Source: Lophium mytilinum (lineage: Eukaryota; Ascomycota; Dothideomycetes; Mytilinidiales; Mytilinidiaceae). Taken from it: a DNA stretch of 64,000 nucleotides. The stretch covers positions 620,001 to 684,000 of the forward strand of contig MU004181.1 in assembly GCA_010093605.1 (NCBI GenBank), written 5' to 3'. A program made the position numbers and the translations under genes. The notes under the pieces were generated by a model that saw nothing but the letters and a program-made list of their open reading frames with translations, searched no databases and had not been told where the DNA came from. This document shows, one piece after another, positions 1 through 10,312 of this stretch (positions are counted from its first letter, which is position 1; each line of letters starts with the position of its first letter).

Positions 1-639
1 CTGAAGATCCACGCGGACCCATACATGCTGTACCACGATTACAATTACGACTTCAACCTCCCCGAGCTTCTCATGGCCTCAGCCCCAGCGCTCGAGAGAC
101 TCGATGTCAACGGGGGCTGCCTCGTGTACGAACACGAGACAGCCATTGTCCCGTTCTGGACAGTGGCTAAGATGATGGACTTGGGCCCTCAGTGCATGAG
201 GTCGGTGACGCTCCGCAATGTGCGTATCAGCAACTTATGCCCGCCGTTCGGTACCTGGCTTGGTGGTACGATGCGTCAGCTCACCCTTGAGGGTGTCGCG
301 ATAGAGAGGGGCGCGAGGATCGCTTTAGAAATGTTAGCGACGTATCCGAGTCTGACGTCTATTTCTGTGCGCGCAATCTTCGATGTCGATCAGCGTAGCG
401 GAACGTGGCCGTGGGTGTTTGGGACGATAGATGAAGAGATGCTGTTGCGGGATTTCTTCTTCTTGGGGGCGCGGACTATGGAAGAGGGGCGCGAGATGTG
501 GCGGAAGAGAGAGATAAAGGTGGATGATGTTCCTGGCTCTGAGTACAATCGCGACTTGGTCGGATGGAAGTTCGAGGGGGAGGGTGTAGCGGCAGGGGTG
601 AAGTTCTTAGCAGAGAACGGTCGGAGACTGCAGAGGTAG
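1..639 (+). CDS. 3' end of an F-box/LRR-like protein (partial)
   Basis: The reading frame is open from base 1 and ends at the TAG at 637-639, so the gene begins upstream of the window; the ATG at 25 need not be the true start. The visible 212 residues alternate short Leu/Val-rich strands (for example MRQLTLEGVAI and MRSVTLRNVRI) with acidic loops, the texture of the degenerate leucine-rich repeats found in many fungal F-box-like proteins that act as SCF ubiquitin-ligase adaptors. No F-box is visible because the N-terminus is missing. The C-terminal 60 residues are charged. Assignment to the F-box/LRR group is inference from texture only; the protein could also be an unrelated hypothetical. 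Confidence 0.6.
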   Translation: MKIHADPYMLYHDYNYDFNLPELLMASAPALERLDVNGGCLVYEHETAIVPFWTVAKMMDLGPQCMRSVTLRNVRISNLCPPFGTWLGGTMRQLTLEGVAIERGARIALEMLATYPSLTSISVRAIFDVDQRSGTWPWVFGTIDEEMLLRDFFFLGARTMEEGREMWRKREIKVDDVPGSEYNRDLVGWKFEGEGVAAGVKFLAENGRRLQR

Positions 640-3026
640 GTGCCTGCAGGGTGGCAGAATCGGCGAGGGTAAATGGTGTTTCTTCCATTTACACTTCGAA
701 GTGAGCGTTCCCACCCAGTCCCATCAGTCGGCCTCTCGAAATTTTTTATGATTCTTGAATGAGTAGCTAATAAGCCTAGACTCGGTCAGATATCCTCCTA
801 GCTTCCGAATTCTAAGCAGCGTTACTTGTTAGTTCTTTTTGGCCATCAACGAAGTATCGAGGTACAATACGTGAATTCCAAACGAGCCAATGTCATACCT
901 AAGTGCGTCAAAATTATAGGCTTTTTGCGAGTCCCTACGTCTAGGCGTACGCATACATCACCACTTGAATACTACTCTCAAGCTGTATAACTTTCTCAAC
1001 AGTAGCCCCTCAGTCAGGGGACGAGCCAGTGAAAAGGCGATTCAGTTTCGGATGCTAGAAAGTTGACATCGTACCGCACTCTTGAGTCCTATAGTAGTCG
1101 CGAATCAGTGCAGCAGATACTAAGGCTCTACTCTGTCAATTTTCAGGAGGTAGTGAAGCTTATTGTAAAAGGATAGATTGTAAGGACGGCGTGTGGCTCG
1201 AAAATCAACATACTCCATTCCCGTTACTTATGAATCAGTTTGCAAACTAGACTCCACTTTCAGGCATACATAGCCTAGCCGCTAAGAAGGCAGCCTATCA
1301 TAGATAAATCAAGGTCCGCATTTCAGAAGCAGACATAATGACTGGATGCTAAGATATCGCAGAGTGGCCAATAATCCGTCCGGACGACGGGTTTTGTTTG
1401 TGACATTTACATCTCCAGTTACTTCAGATCCAGTTACTTCAGACTCACCTTCAGGGAGGGCTTAGGAGCGATATCAACGTACCACCTGACTTCTTCGTTG
1501 ACCTCTCCTTTTCCTCTATACCCTCATCACCTCTCCCGAATTCAACAGGTACAGAGCTACTTTATCGCTTGCTACGAGACTTAACCCCAATCCCACTCCG
1601 AATCCTCCAATAAGCCCATTGAATCAACCCGTATACCCCCGCCGACCTGGCCCCCGAAATTAACTTACGCCTCCTACTACTATCTCTCTTTACACAGTAT
1701 TCAAACACAAGCTCCACACGCTCTCGGTCTGTTAGCTTCTACTTATAGCTATCAAAAGCACTATCCTATGACTATATACCATTCCCAAACTTCATTCTCC
1801 TCTTTTACTTTACCCCCTAACAAACTCCAACCTTTCCCCTTCTCACAACCCACTCTACGCGAGCTCCTAACCCCAATCTCATCCCTAGTCCCAGAACCAG
1901 CCCCCTCACCATCCTCCACGTCTCCACCGCCCCTCCCCCCTGCTCTCTCTCCACAATATACCCACATTTTAACCGCTCAACGCCCTCCAAGTAACCCACC
2001 CGCACCCCTCCTCTCTTCTCGCCGCTTCGACGCACCTCTCACACCCCCCTTACCCTGACCCCATAGCCTTCCAAGCCTAACCCGCTTATTCTCCACCCTC
2101 CACCCTCGCATCTCCTAACCCGCGCCCCTCAATCGCCAGCAGCCGTTAACCACCCCCAGCCCCTCCACCGTAGCCCCGTTCAACCCTCATAACCACATCA
2201 CAAACACATCTACCTCCCACCTTCCCACCATCTCACCACCCTCCAGCCTAACAAGAACTATAACCACGCACCAACTCCCCTCCCACACGTCCAGATCCCG
2301 CGTCGAAGCCAGCAAGACCGCATCTCGTACCGTTCAACGCAGAGGAAAGTCTTTTCTGACGTTCGAGGAGAGGAGTGAGGGAAACGGCTAAAGTTGAGCG
2401 CGAGTTGGGCGGCTGTGTGAGATTTGCGTATTAGATGGATGCTGTGACGGCAAAGGCTATAGTCTGGTGCGCTTGCGTGAAGGAGGCGGGGAAGGGGAAG
2501 GGGAGTGGATAGAGGAGTCGTGGGAGATGGTAGGCGGGAGAAAAGGGGGGGGAGCTGATGCTAAACAATGCCCAGGGTCCAAAAGGGTGAAGCAATAGAT
2601 GGTGTGATGGGTGAGGAGAGTGGGATGGGGGAGATAATGACCTTTTTCTGGTGAAGTCTTGGGAAGCCTGGATATCGCGACGATACCACCCCGATTCTGC
2701 CATAGGTGTGGCGGGGTTGAGGTACCCCCTTACATATCACGGGGCCGCCAAAGAACAAACACACGTAGGTAGATTGTGAAGTGTATCATTTCTTTTCTAT
2801 TTTTCATTTCTTGTTCTTTTCTTCCTTCTTGTTCGTACCAATCCTTCGATGATCGTAATATACACCCCCTTTCCTAAGCTGCCCAGAGGGTCTTATGCGC
2901 AGTTGCCTACTCGTATCAAAACACCCTACATGCAATGCAATGGTATCACCCATCCCCAATTGAAAACGCCTTGAACGAATGCGAGAATGGAGAATAAAGC
3001 CCCGGAGGTCAGGTCCCGGAGGAGGG
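640..3026. other. Intergenic region with a strand-composition flip
   Basis: No convincing gene is seen. Bases from about 1500 to 2340 are strongly pyrimidine-rich on the plus strand, with long C/T runs and few G. From about 2340 to 2640 the same strand becomes G/A-rich. The ORFs in this stretch are low-complexity Pro/Ser or Gly/Arg strings created by that bias and are not called as genes. Confidence 0.6.
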
Positions 3027-3794
3027 TCACCGCACCATAACCAGCATACCCACGACTCCAATGAATAGAGCTAATATCCCCCTCGGTGCTTGCCGTGGCG
3101 AGTCCCCAGTAGCTTGCACATCAAACGGACTCCCACCACCAGACGACGAATTACTCAACTGCGACTTCCCCGACTTCTTAGGCGCTTCGGCGGTAGACGT
3201 GGATGTCGAACTCGATAAGCCGAAACTGGCTGTCGAGCTCGCCGTCGCAGCCGGCGCCGACGTCACCACCGCCGCCGACGACGACGCCGCAGCCTCCGAA
3301 CTCACAGCGCTGCTAACCGCCGTCGAAAGCGTGCTCGACGGCTTCGCAGGCGTCGCCGACGGATCCACGATGATCCCCGCACTCGAGCTCTCCGCTTTAC
3401 TGCTACTCCTACTACTACTACTCGAGCTAGTCTGCACCGCGGATGTGCTCTGCGCCGGCGCGTCACTCGACCCCACCGTCGTAACCACCGTATTACTACA
3501 CAACGCGGGAATGCCCTGGCCAAGTAAGAACACGCCGATGATGCTCGTCTCGGCGACGTCGACGTGGGCGCAGCTCGCAGCGACGGCTTTGGAGATGGCG
3601 ACGAGGCCGGCGATGCAGGCGGGGCTGCAGGTGGATTGGAAGTCGGTGGAGGCGCAGTTGGCGATGGGGGCGTTGTAGACTTTGTCGCAGGCGGGCGGGA
3701 GGGAGGAGATGCGCGGGGTGAAGCTGGAGAGGGCGATGGAGTCGGCGGAGGCGAGGGCGAGGAAGGTGGTGGGGAGGAGGTGGGGGAGGCGCAT
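3027..3794 (-). CDS. Secreted Ser-rich GPI-anchored cell-wall protein
   Basis: An intact 255-residue frame. Residues 1-19 form a signal peptide. A compact domain with six cysteines (C36, C47, C56, C60, C75, C99) follows. Residues about 105-230 are a Ser/Thr/Ala-rich stalk with a poly-Ser run, expected to be heavily O-glycosylated. The C-terminus is a small-residue stretch (GGGSPF) followed by a hydrophobic tail (about 239-254), the pattern of a GPI-anchor signal. The six-Cys spacing is only loosely like CFEM domains, so no CFEM claim is made. Likely role: a structural or adhesive surface protein of the cell wall. The long antisense frame on the plus strand is a by-product of the codon bias. 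Confidence 0.8.
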   Translation of the reverse strand: MRLPHLLPTTFLALASADSIALSSFTPRISSLPPACDKVYNAPIANCASTDFQSTCSPACIAGLVAISKAVAASCAHVDVAETSIIGVFLLGQGIPALCSNTVVTTVGSSDAPAQSTSAVQTSSSSSSRSSSKAESSSAGIIVDPSATPAKPSSTLSTAVSSAVSSEAAASSSAAVVTSAPAATASSTASFGLSSSTSTSTAEAPKKSGKSQLSNSSSGGGSPFDVQATGDSPRQAPRGILALFIGVVGMLVMVR

Positions 3795-5642
3795 TGTGGT
3801 TTTGTGGGGTGTTTATGTTGGTTGTAGAGGTGGTGTTGGTGGGTGGTTGAGGCCGCGCTGCGGTGGTGATGCGATGCGTGGTATGCAGCAATTGTATCGA
3901 AGTCGAGATGTAAAGAAAGCGTGAGCGAAAGTAGAGTGGTCCTCGTGTTGTCGTACAGGTCCCGGTCGGCGTGGTGGTGAGACGGGGCGTGTCTGAAGTG
4001 TGATGGGTTTGCGTCAGGTGGCGGGCACGCGCAGCTGGAACGGAGGGGATAGCGAGGTTGGAGAATGCAGTGCAATGCCAGTGCCGCAAGGAATCAATCA
4101 ATGACGCAAGAGTGGAAGAGACAGAAACACGAGACTGGCGCAGCGGTGGAGTACTGCAGCTCAAACACAACTGTCGAGGACGAAGGATGGAGATGCGCGA
4201 CGGCGGCAAAGGAAGGTGAAAAGAGAGAGTTCGAGGTCAAGCACCAGGCCTGCAAGGGATTACTCGAGGTTTAAAGAGGCGGTACAAGAAAGAGAGGGAG
4301 GAGAAGAGAAGAAGGGGCGGTGTCGGTCAAGCACAGGAGATCACGGCCATCGTCATGGTACAAAGTCAGTTCGGGCCTCTGCGGGGGGTTGATGGACGAC
4401 GCGGTCGGGGCTATCACGACCTTATGGGGGCGGATCGACTCTAGCCGGCTGCGTTTGGCGCCGTCAGGGTCAGCGCCCAGGCCAAAGCTGGCGTCTCAGT
4501 GCTGTTTTGGGGCTGGCCAGTCAATATTATTGCGGTTAAGAGCCGGCGATGAAACACGGGGTCAGGGCGCGTTGATGTCATGATAGGCCCGGGGCGCTGG
4601 CTGAGGCCCCTGGGGCGTTTGCCGTGACAGGAGGCGCATCCACCCACCGACGGTACCTTACATTCAACAGGAAGACAGTAATTCAGCTGGCCCTCGTGAG
4701 GGCTGAAAGCAATATAGGCGTAAGCGTTTGTGTTTCTCACAATTCGCATCGCGAAAGTAATCCATGAATTCATGAATCCCGAGCCGCAGCCTCGTGTTCG
4801 CGCACGCTAGTCGCCTCGGCCCGGGCAGCGGCCAGGCCTTATTTTTGGCGCTGCAGCTTGCACAGTCAGCATCAGCAGTGTCCAAATATATCACGAGCCC
4901 GATCAACTCGGATGACTGACGACTTCTCTATCTACATCTGCTCCATCGTCGCGGCGGCCAGCCGGGCCTGTTTCTCTTCGATTGATTCTGTGGGGTCGCT
5001 TCATGCACCGGATCCTGCGCGTGCCCTCCGAGCCAGATGAGAGCAGAATGGGGAGACGGGCATGGATGGGTGTTTGTAATGATACGAGGAGGATTGGAGG
5101 GGACGTTGGGTGGCTTGTTTGGGTGAGATGTGGCATCAGACGTTTACCCGTTTTCTCTCGCCATAATATAACCGTGAGTCCGGGTGCGCAACGAAACGCT
5201 GACGATATTGACTCAGGTTAAGCTTCTGAGTTAGGGAAAAAATTAAGAGCTCCGCCGCAAACTAAGGTTCTTGTTAAAGCCTAATGGTGTCTCTCCTGTC
5301 CCTGCATGAGGCACAGGTAAAGTATATTCTAACTCCATTTCGTCGGATTCAACCGGAAGGATTCCATTTCACAGAATTCGTCGCCGCATCCATCCATCGA
5401 TTTCATGTAGTTTCACCCGAGTCAATATCTCATTAATCAAAAGCAGCTTGAAGAGAAACGACTCCACCATCGCATCGGTAACCTCATCTGGCCCCATGTG
5501 TATTCATCATCGCGTCATCAAAGATGGCTTATCCGATGACAGATGAGACATACCCATACATCACTCCATACCTCATCTCCTCCCAAAGTCTATCTCACTT
5601 CTCTATCCAGCTGTCTCAATCACCCTTTACCCCTATTCCACC
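3795..5642. other. Intergenic region
   Basis: Upstream of the GPI-anchored gene and downstream of the alcohol dehydrogenase. The short frames here lack domain texture. No RNA gene or repeat of note was recognised. Confidence 0.5.
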
Positions 5643-6946
5643 CTACTCCTCCATGACAAGCACACTCCTAAACCTAACCTTCCCACTCGTAACCCTCTCC
5701 ACCGCCTCCTCCACCTTCTCAAACGGAAACTTCTCCACCATACACTCGACCCCCTGGTTCTCCGCAAACGCAATCGCCTCCTCCGAATCCAACGCATGCC
5801 CCGACGGCCACCCATGCACCGAAATCCCCTTCATAATCATCGTCACCGTATTCACCGGCACCTCGCCAACAGCTGCCACATATTAGCACAACCCCTCATT
5901 CAATAATGTAGGGCGAGAATCGCAGCGTAAGGGTTGGAGAATACTCACGCGTCAAAACCACAACCTTGCCCCCCGCCGCACACCCCCCCACCAACCCCGT
6001 AATCACCTTCGGATTCGGCGCCGTCACCACCACACACGCCGCGCCGCCCAGGTTCTGCAGCGCCTCGGCCGCATCCTCCTTGCTCGTATCGATGTACTCG
6101 TTCGCGCCTAGTTTGAGCGCGAAATCCCGCTTCGCGTCCGACGACGAGAGCGCCACGGTGCGGTAGCCCATCTTTCGACTATATTGGAGAGCTAGATGCC
6201 CGAGGCCCCCGAGCCCCTGGATCGCCACGATATCGCCGGCTGCGACGTTCATGCGCCGGATCGAGTTGAAGACGGTGATGCCGGCGCAGAGGAGGGGCGC
6301 GTAGGCGGCGGGGTCGGCGGAGGCGGGGATGCGCACGACGGCTTCGGTGCGGAGGGTGCAGTATTCGGCGTCTGAAGGTACATTGCGTTAGTTTCATAAA
6401 GGTACAAGTACCAGCCAATTGCTCTCGCTAACTCAGGGCATGGGACTCTGCGTCCACCCCCGGGTCTACGTTAAATAGAAAAGGGAACTCACATCCCCCA
6501 TTCCGCGTAACCCCATTCACAGCCTCATTATCGCACATCTGGAACAACCCCCGGTTACACGCCTTACACGTCCCATCGTGTCCGCCGTGCCATGGCCCGC
6601 CGACTTTGTCGCCGATCTGAAATTTCGTGACGCCCGCGCCGAGGGAGACGACTTTGCCGATGACTTCGTGGCCGGGGGTTATGGGGAAGCTGGCCCTGCA
6701 AGAACGTTAGGGAACTGCTTCTGGGAAGAGAGAAAGTAGGATGGGTAGAGGGGCCTACATTTCCCCAAAATGCCCCTGCTGCAGTGAGATGTCGGACTGA
6801 CAAACTCCACACGCGAGGACTTTAATCAGCACCTCACCCTCTTTTGGGGTTGGGGTGTCGACGTCTTTGATTGTCCAGGGCGCGTTTGGGCCCTCTATAA
6901 CGACGGCGCGGGAGGTTTTGGGGATAGAAGGAGCCATGTCTTTCAA
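5643..6946 (-). CDS. Zinc-dependent alcohol dehydrogenase (MDR family)
   Basis: Four exons: 6946-6759, 6695-6493, 6371-5949 and 5872-5643. Phases join exactly to give 347 residues, the usual length of yeast-type ADH. It should oxidise or reduce alcohols and aldehydes with NAD(P)(H) in the cytosol. Visible motifs are ACGVCQSD with catalytic Cys49, GHE (His72/Glu73), the structural-zinc segment with C106-x2-C109-x7-C117, and the Rossmann GLGGLGH. The first of the four structural-zinc cysteines is replaced by Asp103. The residue set LLCAG supplies the third catalytic zinc ligand. Introns are 63, 121 and 76 bp with GT-AG ends. Start could be Met1 or Met4. Substrate cannot be told from sequence. 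Confidence 0.93.
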
Positions 6947-7134
6947 TTAAAGCTTGAGTAAGTAAGTAAGATAGGGTCAATTAATGTGGTAAAGCTGTAG
7001 ACAAGAGAGATTGAGTTATGGCGGGGTAGCTATTTTATCTATTATATTTCCTTTCCTCGGAGCCTTTATCTCCTACATACGTCAACGATTCATGATGATT
7101 TCAAAGAATTGGGTACCTGGGCCCCACTTTAAAA

Positions 7135-7185
7135 CTCCTAGACTCCTGGGCGCAAGACTCCTAGACTCCGAGGCTCCTAGACTCC
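7135..7185. repeat. Short tandem/interspersed repeat CTCCTAGACTCC
   Basis: Three near-identical copies of CTCCTAGACTCC lie at 7135, 7158 and 7174 in the intergenic region upstream of the ADH start. It looks like a small local duplication. The rest of 6947-7773 shows no gene. Confidence 0.7.
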
Positions 7186-7773
7186 GGGGGCCGAGGCTTG
7201 GGTCGGCTGGGAAGCTTCATGGGGAATGTAGATTCGGAAATTTGCTTTTTGTGGCAAGATGGTTGATGATTAGGGCAGACGGGGCGTTTGTGGCGTGTGA
7301 TGATGTATGACGTCGCTGGGATTGGGAGAAGGTTGCAGCTTGAGATGGGGGGTTTGCTGCGGAGGTTATAGCTTTTGGAGGTTCGATAGAATAGATAGTT
7401 ATTTGGGTGATAGGAAGATAGAGAAGTACCCTTGCGGGTTGATTTTGAGTATGCTGTCGTCGTAAATATAGCTCTCTCCATAGCTCTTTACATAAACGCA
7501 TTGCACCCACAAAGGAGTGCATGCACCTAAAAATTTCACAATCCTAATTTCAGACCCTTCCATATCCATTTCTCCCAATCTAACCCCGTCTCATCCCATG
7601 AACCCTAATATTTTGATTCCATCCAATCCTAAAGCTGCACCACTCACCCCCGCGGCGAGCCCCGCCAATCTCACGCCAAGCCCCACCCCAGCAAGCGCGC
7701 CCGATCTCACCACGTCGACCCGCCCGACCGCGTCTTCCATCTCCGCAATGCAGGAACACAGTCGAGGCCCGCC

Positions 7774-9337
7774 ATGAAGAAGACGCTACTGCTATGCTTC
7801 ATCCACGGATTCAAGGTGCGCAAATCTCTCTAGCCTATCTTCTCGGTACTGGCTGCGCTCCCCACCCTGCTGCCAGCTGAGCGCGGAGGTCTCGAGGTCC
7901 ACTCCCGAAGAACTCACTTCGCTATTCTACTCACAAGCTTGCGATCTTCGCTGATGTGGGATATAGGGCGGCGACGACACCTTCGGAAACTTCCCTTCTC
8001 ACCTCAAAGCGATCCTCCAACATGCGCTCCCCAAGGTTGAGGTGCTGGCGATTACGTATCCGAAGTTTGAGACACGGGGGGATCTAAAGGAGTGTGTGGC
8101 TAGGTTCAAGGAATGGTATGTCAAATACTCTCGATATCTGGAGATGGGAGGCTGTATCGCAATATCAAGTCACGGAGGCTAACAATTTCAAATCTCCAGG
8201 CTCCAAAACAAAGTCATAGACCTCGAAGTCGCCTCCTCAACCCCCTCCCCCACCGTCGACCCCTCCGTGCACACCATCCTCATCGGCCACAGCATGGGCG
8301 GCATCGTCGCCGCCGAAACCCTCCTCTCCATCACGCGCGAACAACCCATCCACTCCCCCTCCGCCTCCATGTCCAACACCACCTCCTCCACAAACCCCTC
8401 CGACTCCACCCATTCCCTCCCCGACGCCTCCACCCTCATGTTCCCCTACATAACCGCCCTCCTCGCCTTCGACACCCCCTACCTCGGCATCTCCCCCGGC
8501 GTCGTCGCCCACGGCGCCGAAGGCCACTGGAACACCGCCAAAACCGCCGCCTCGTGGTACACCTCCCTCAGCTCCGCCTTCACCTCCGCCGCCCCGGAGA
8601 CCTCCGCCGTCGAAGCCTCCAAAATGCTCCCCGCCGCCGCCGCAACCTCAGACGCCACCGTCGACGTCGCCGCCGCGCCCCTCTGGCAACGCTACGGCCG
8701 CGTCGCGCTTTTCGCCGGCGCGGCGGGTGCTGTCGCCGCGGGTGGTGCCGCCGCCTACATGAAGCGCGACGACCTCAGCAGCGGCTGGCAATGGGTCGGC
8801 TCGCACCTTGAATTCGTGGGCGCACTCGCCCGCGGTGCCGAGCTCGAAGCGCGGCTCGCCGCCGTCGTTAAACTCAACGAGTCACAGCGTATCGGCTTCG
8901 CGAATATCTACACCGCGCTCGGCCGCGCGGTCGAAACCTCTGCTGCCTCCAACGCCGGGGGTTACAGCTACGCGAAGCAGATCAGCGGGCCGAGTCGCAC
9001 GTTTTGTAATCTGCCGAAGAAGGATCTGGAGACGGGAAAGTTTTTCGTGAAGTCAGTGAATGATAAGGCGAGGGATGAGGCCGGGGCGCATATGGGCATG
9101 TTTGAGCCGCGGAATAATCCGGGGTATTATGGGATGAGTGAGCGGGCGAAGGAGTTGGTTTGTGGGTGGGTGCTTGGGGGGAGTTGGTATGAGGAGGCGA
9201 CGGGGTGGGGGAGGGGGGTTGCGTTGGAGGAGGAGGGGGTGGTTGTGGATCTGGAGCAGGAGGATGGGGATGAGGGGGTGGGGACGGAGGAGGGTGGGGA
9301 GGGCTTTGTGGATTTGAAGGGGAGTGTGAGGATGTAG
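7774..9337 (+). CDS. DUF676-type serine esterase/lipase-like hydrolase
   Basis: Three exons: 7774-7815, 7967-8115 and 8200-9337, giving 442 residues. The start ATG opens MKKTLLLCFIHGFKGGDDTF, the beta-strand plus HGF oxyanion element of alpha/beta hydrolases. The nucleophile elbow is GHSMGG with Ser95. The family is the fungal DUF676 lipase-like group; members are putative lipid esterases, some on lipid droplets or mitochondria. A small-residue hydrophobic stretch (about residues 231-250, Ala/Gly-rich) may be a membrane-association segment. The C-terminal 60 residues are Glu/Gly-rich and low in complexity. The first exon is only 42 nt, so gene finders may miss the start. The precise substrate is unknown. 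Confidence 0.85.
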
Positions 9338-10312
9338 AGGGTGTGTATAGGAAACGGCTGATTTCATGAATCTCATATGGGTGGCTGGCGTTTGGCATCA
9401 AGCTGTGGTATACCCGCCTTCATTAGCATAAGAAATGAGTACACAATCTCCACCATCTCTCTCCTTCGTCCTCATATTTTCCCAATTAGCTAAACCGATC
9501 CCGAATACTCCATCCAAAAGGGGAGAAAACGACGTAAACGCCAGAACGCGCGAAACCATCACAGAACCCGAACACCATTACCCAACCCTCCACTCCCTCA
9601 AGGCACCTCGGGCAGTTGCACGATCCAAGAAAAGTCAACGCAATCACTTCCACGCGATTTGAAGGCCCCGGCAAAACAAAAACGCTACCACAGCCGATAT
9701 CCGACCTGGTAAACACCAGCCGAAAAGCACGTCAAAGTCCTCATAGTCGCAAAAAGCGCACAGATCGGTTTAATTCGAAGAGCCGGACTAGACGTACACA
9801 CCCCCGCCCTCGATACCAGGCCTCATATCGAGTGCCAGTGACCGCGTCTTTGCTGGGTTGAGGCAACCCTGACAGCCGCAAGACCTGGCCAAGCTATTAG
9901 CGCTGCCGGGCAATTTGAGGGGTGGAGGAGGGTGGGAGGGTTTTACTCGTGAGATTAGGCCTGATTTCCGACGGCAGTGGCTGGCTGGTTGTTTTGTTGA
10001 GGCACATCCGATAGGCGTGGTATCTAGTGAGGTGGACGGTGGATGCTTGACTGGTCGGGTGCGTGGTTGGGGCATCCGCGAGGGTGGTGAAGGGTGATAG
10101 ATGCAGGAGCAGGGAAGGTTTGGTTTTTATGCAGGATGTAGGATAGTTGCGTCCAGCGGTGTGGTAGGAAAAGGGGATGAGATTGTTTGGACCGAGATGG
10201 AATGAGATGCTGGGAAATAAAATGGGATAAATCTGGTCAAAAGGGGAATGATCGAGTTTTTCGAATACGAAATGGGATGAGAGTAACCGAAACTGGTGGG
10301 AATGGCCAAACG
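9338..10312. other. Intergenic region
   Basis: Lies between convergent genes. Frames up to 164 codons occur on the minus strand but show no domain texture. Nothing further is supported. Confidence 0.5.

Noticed and set aside
3061-3678. 205-codon plus-strand frame opposite the GPI-anchored gene
   Set aside because: Pure antisense shadow of a Ser/Ala-rich coding strand; no signal or domain.
8113-8811. 232-codon Arg/His/Pro-rich frame
   Set aside because: Out-of-frame shadow of the DUF676 gene caused by C-rich codon bias.
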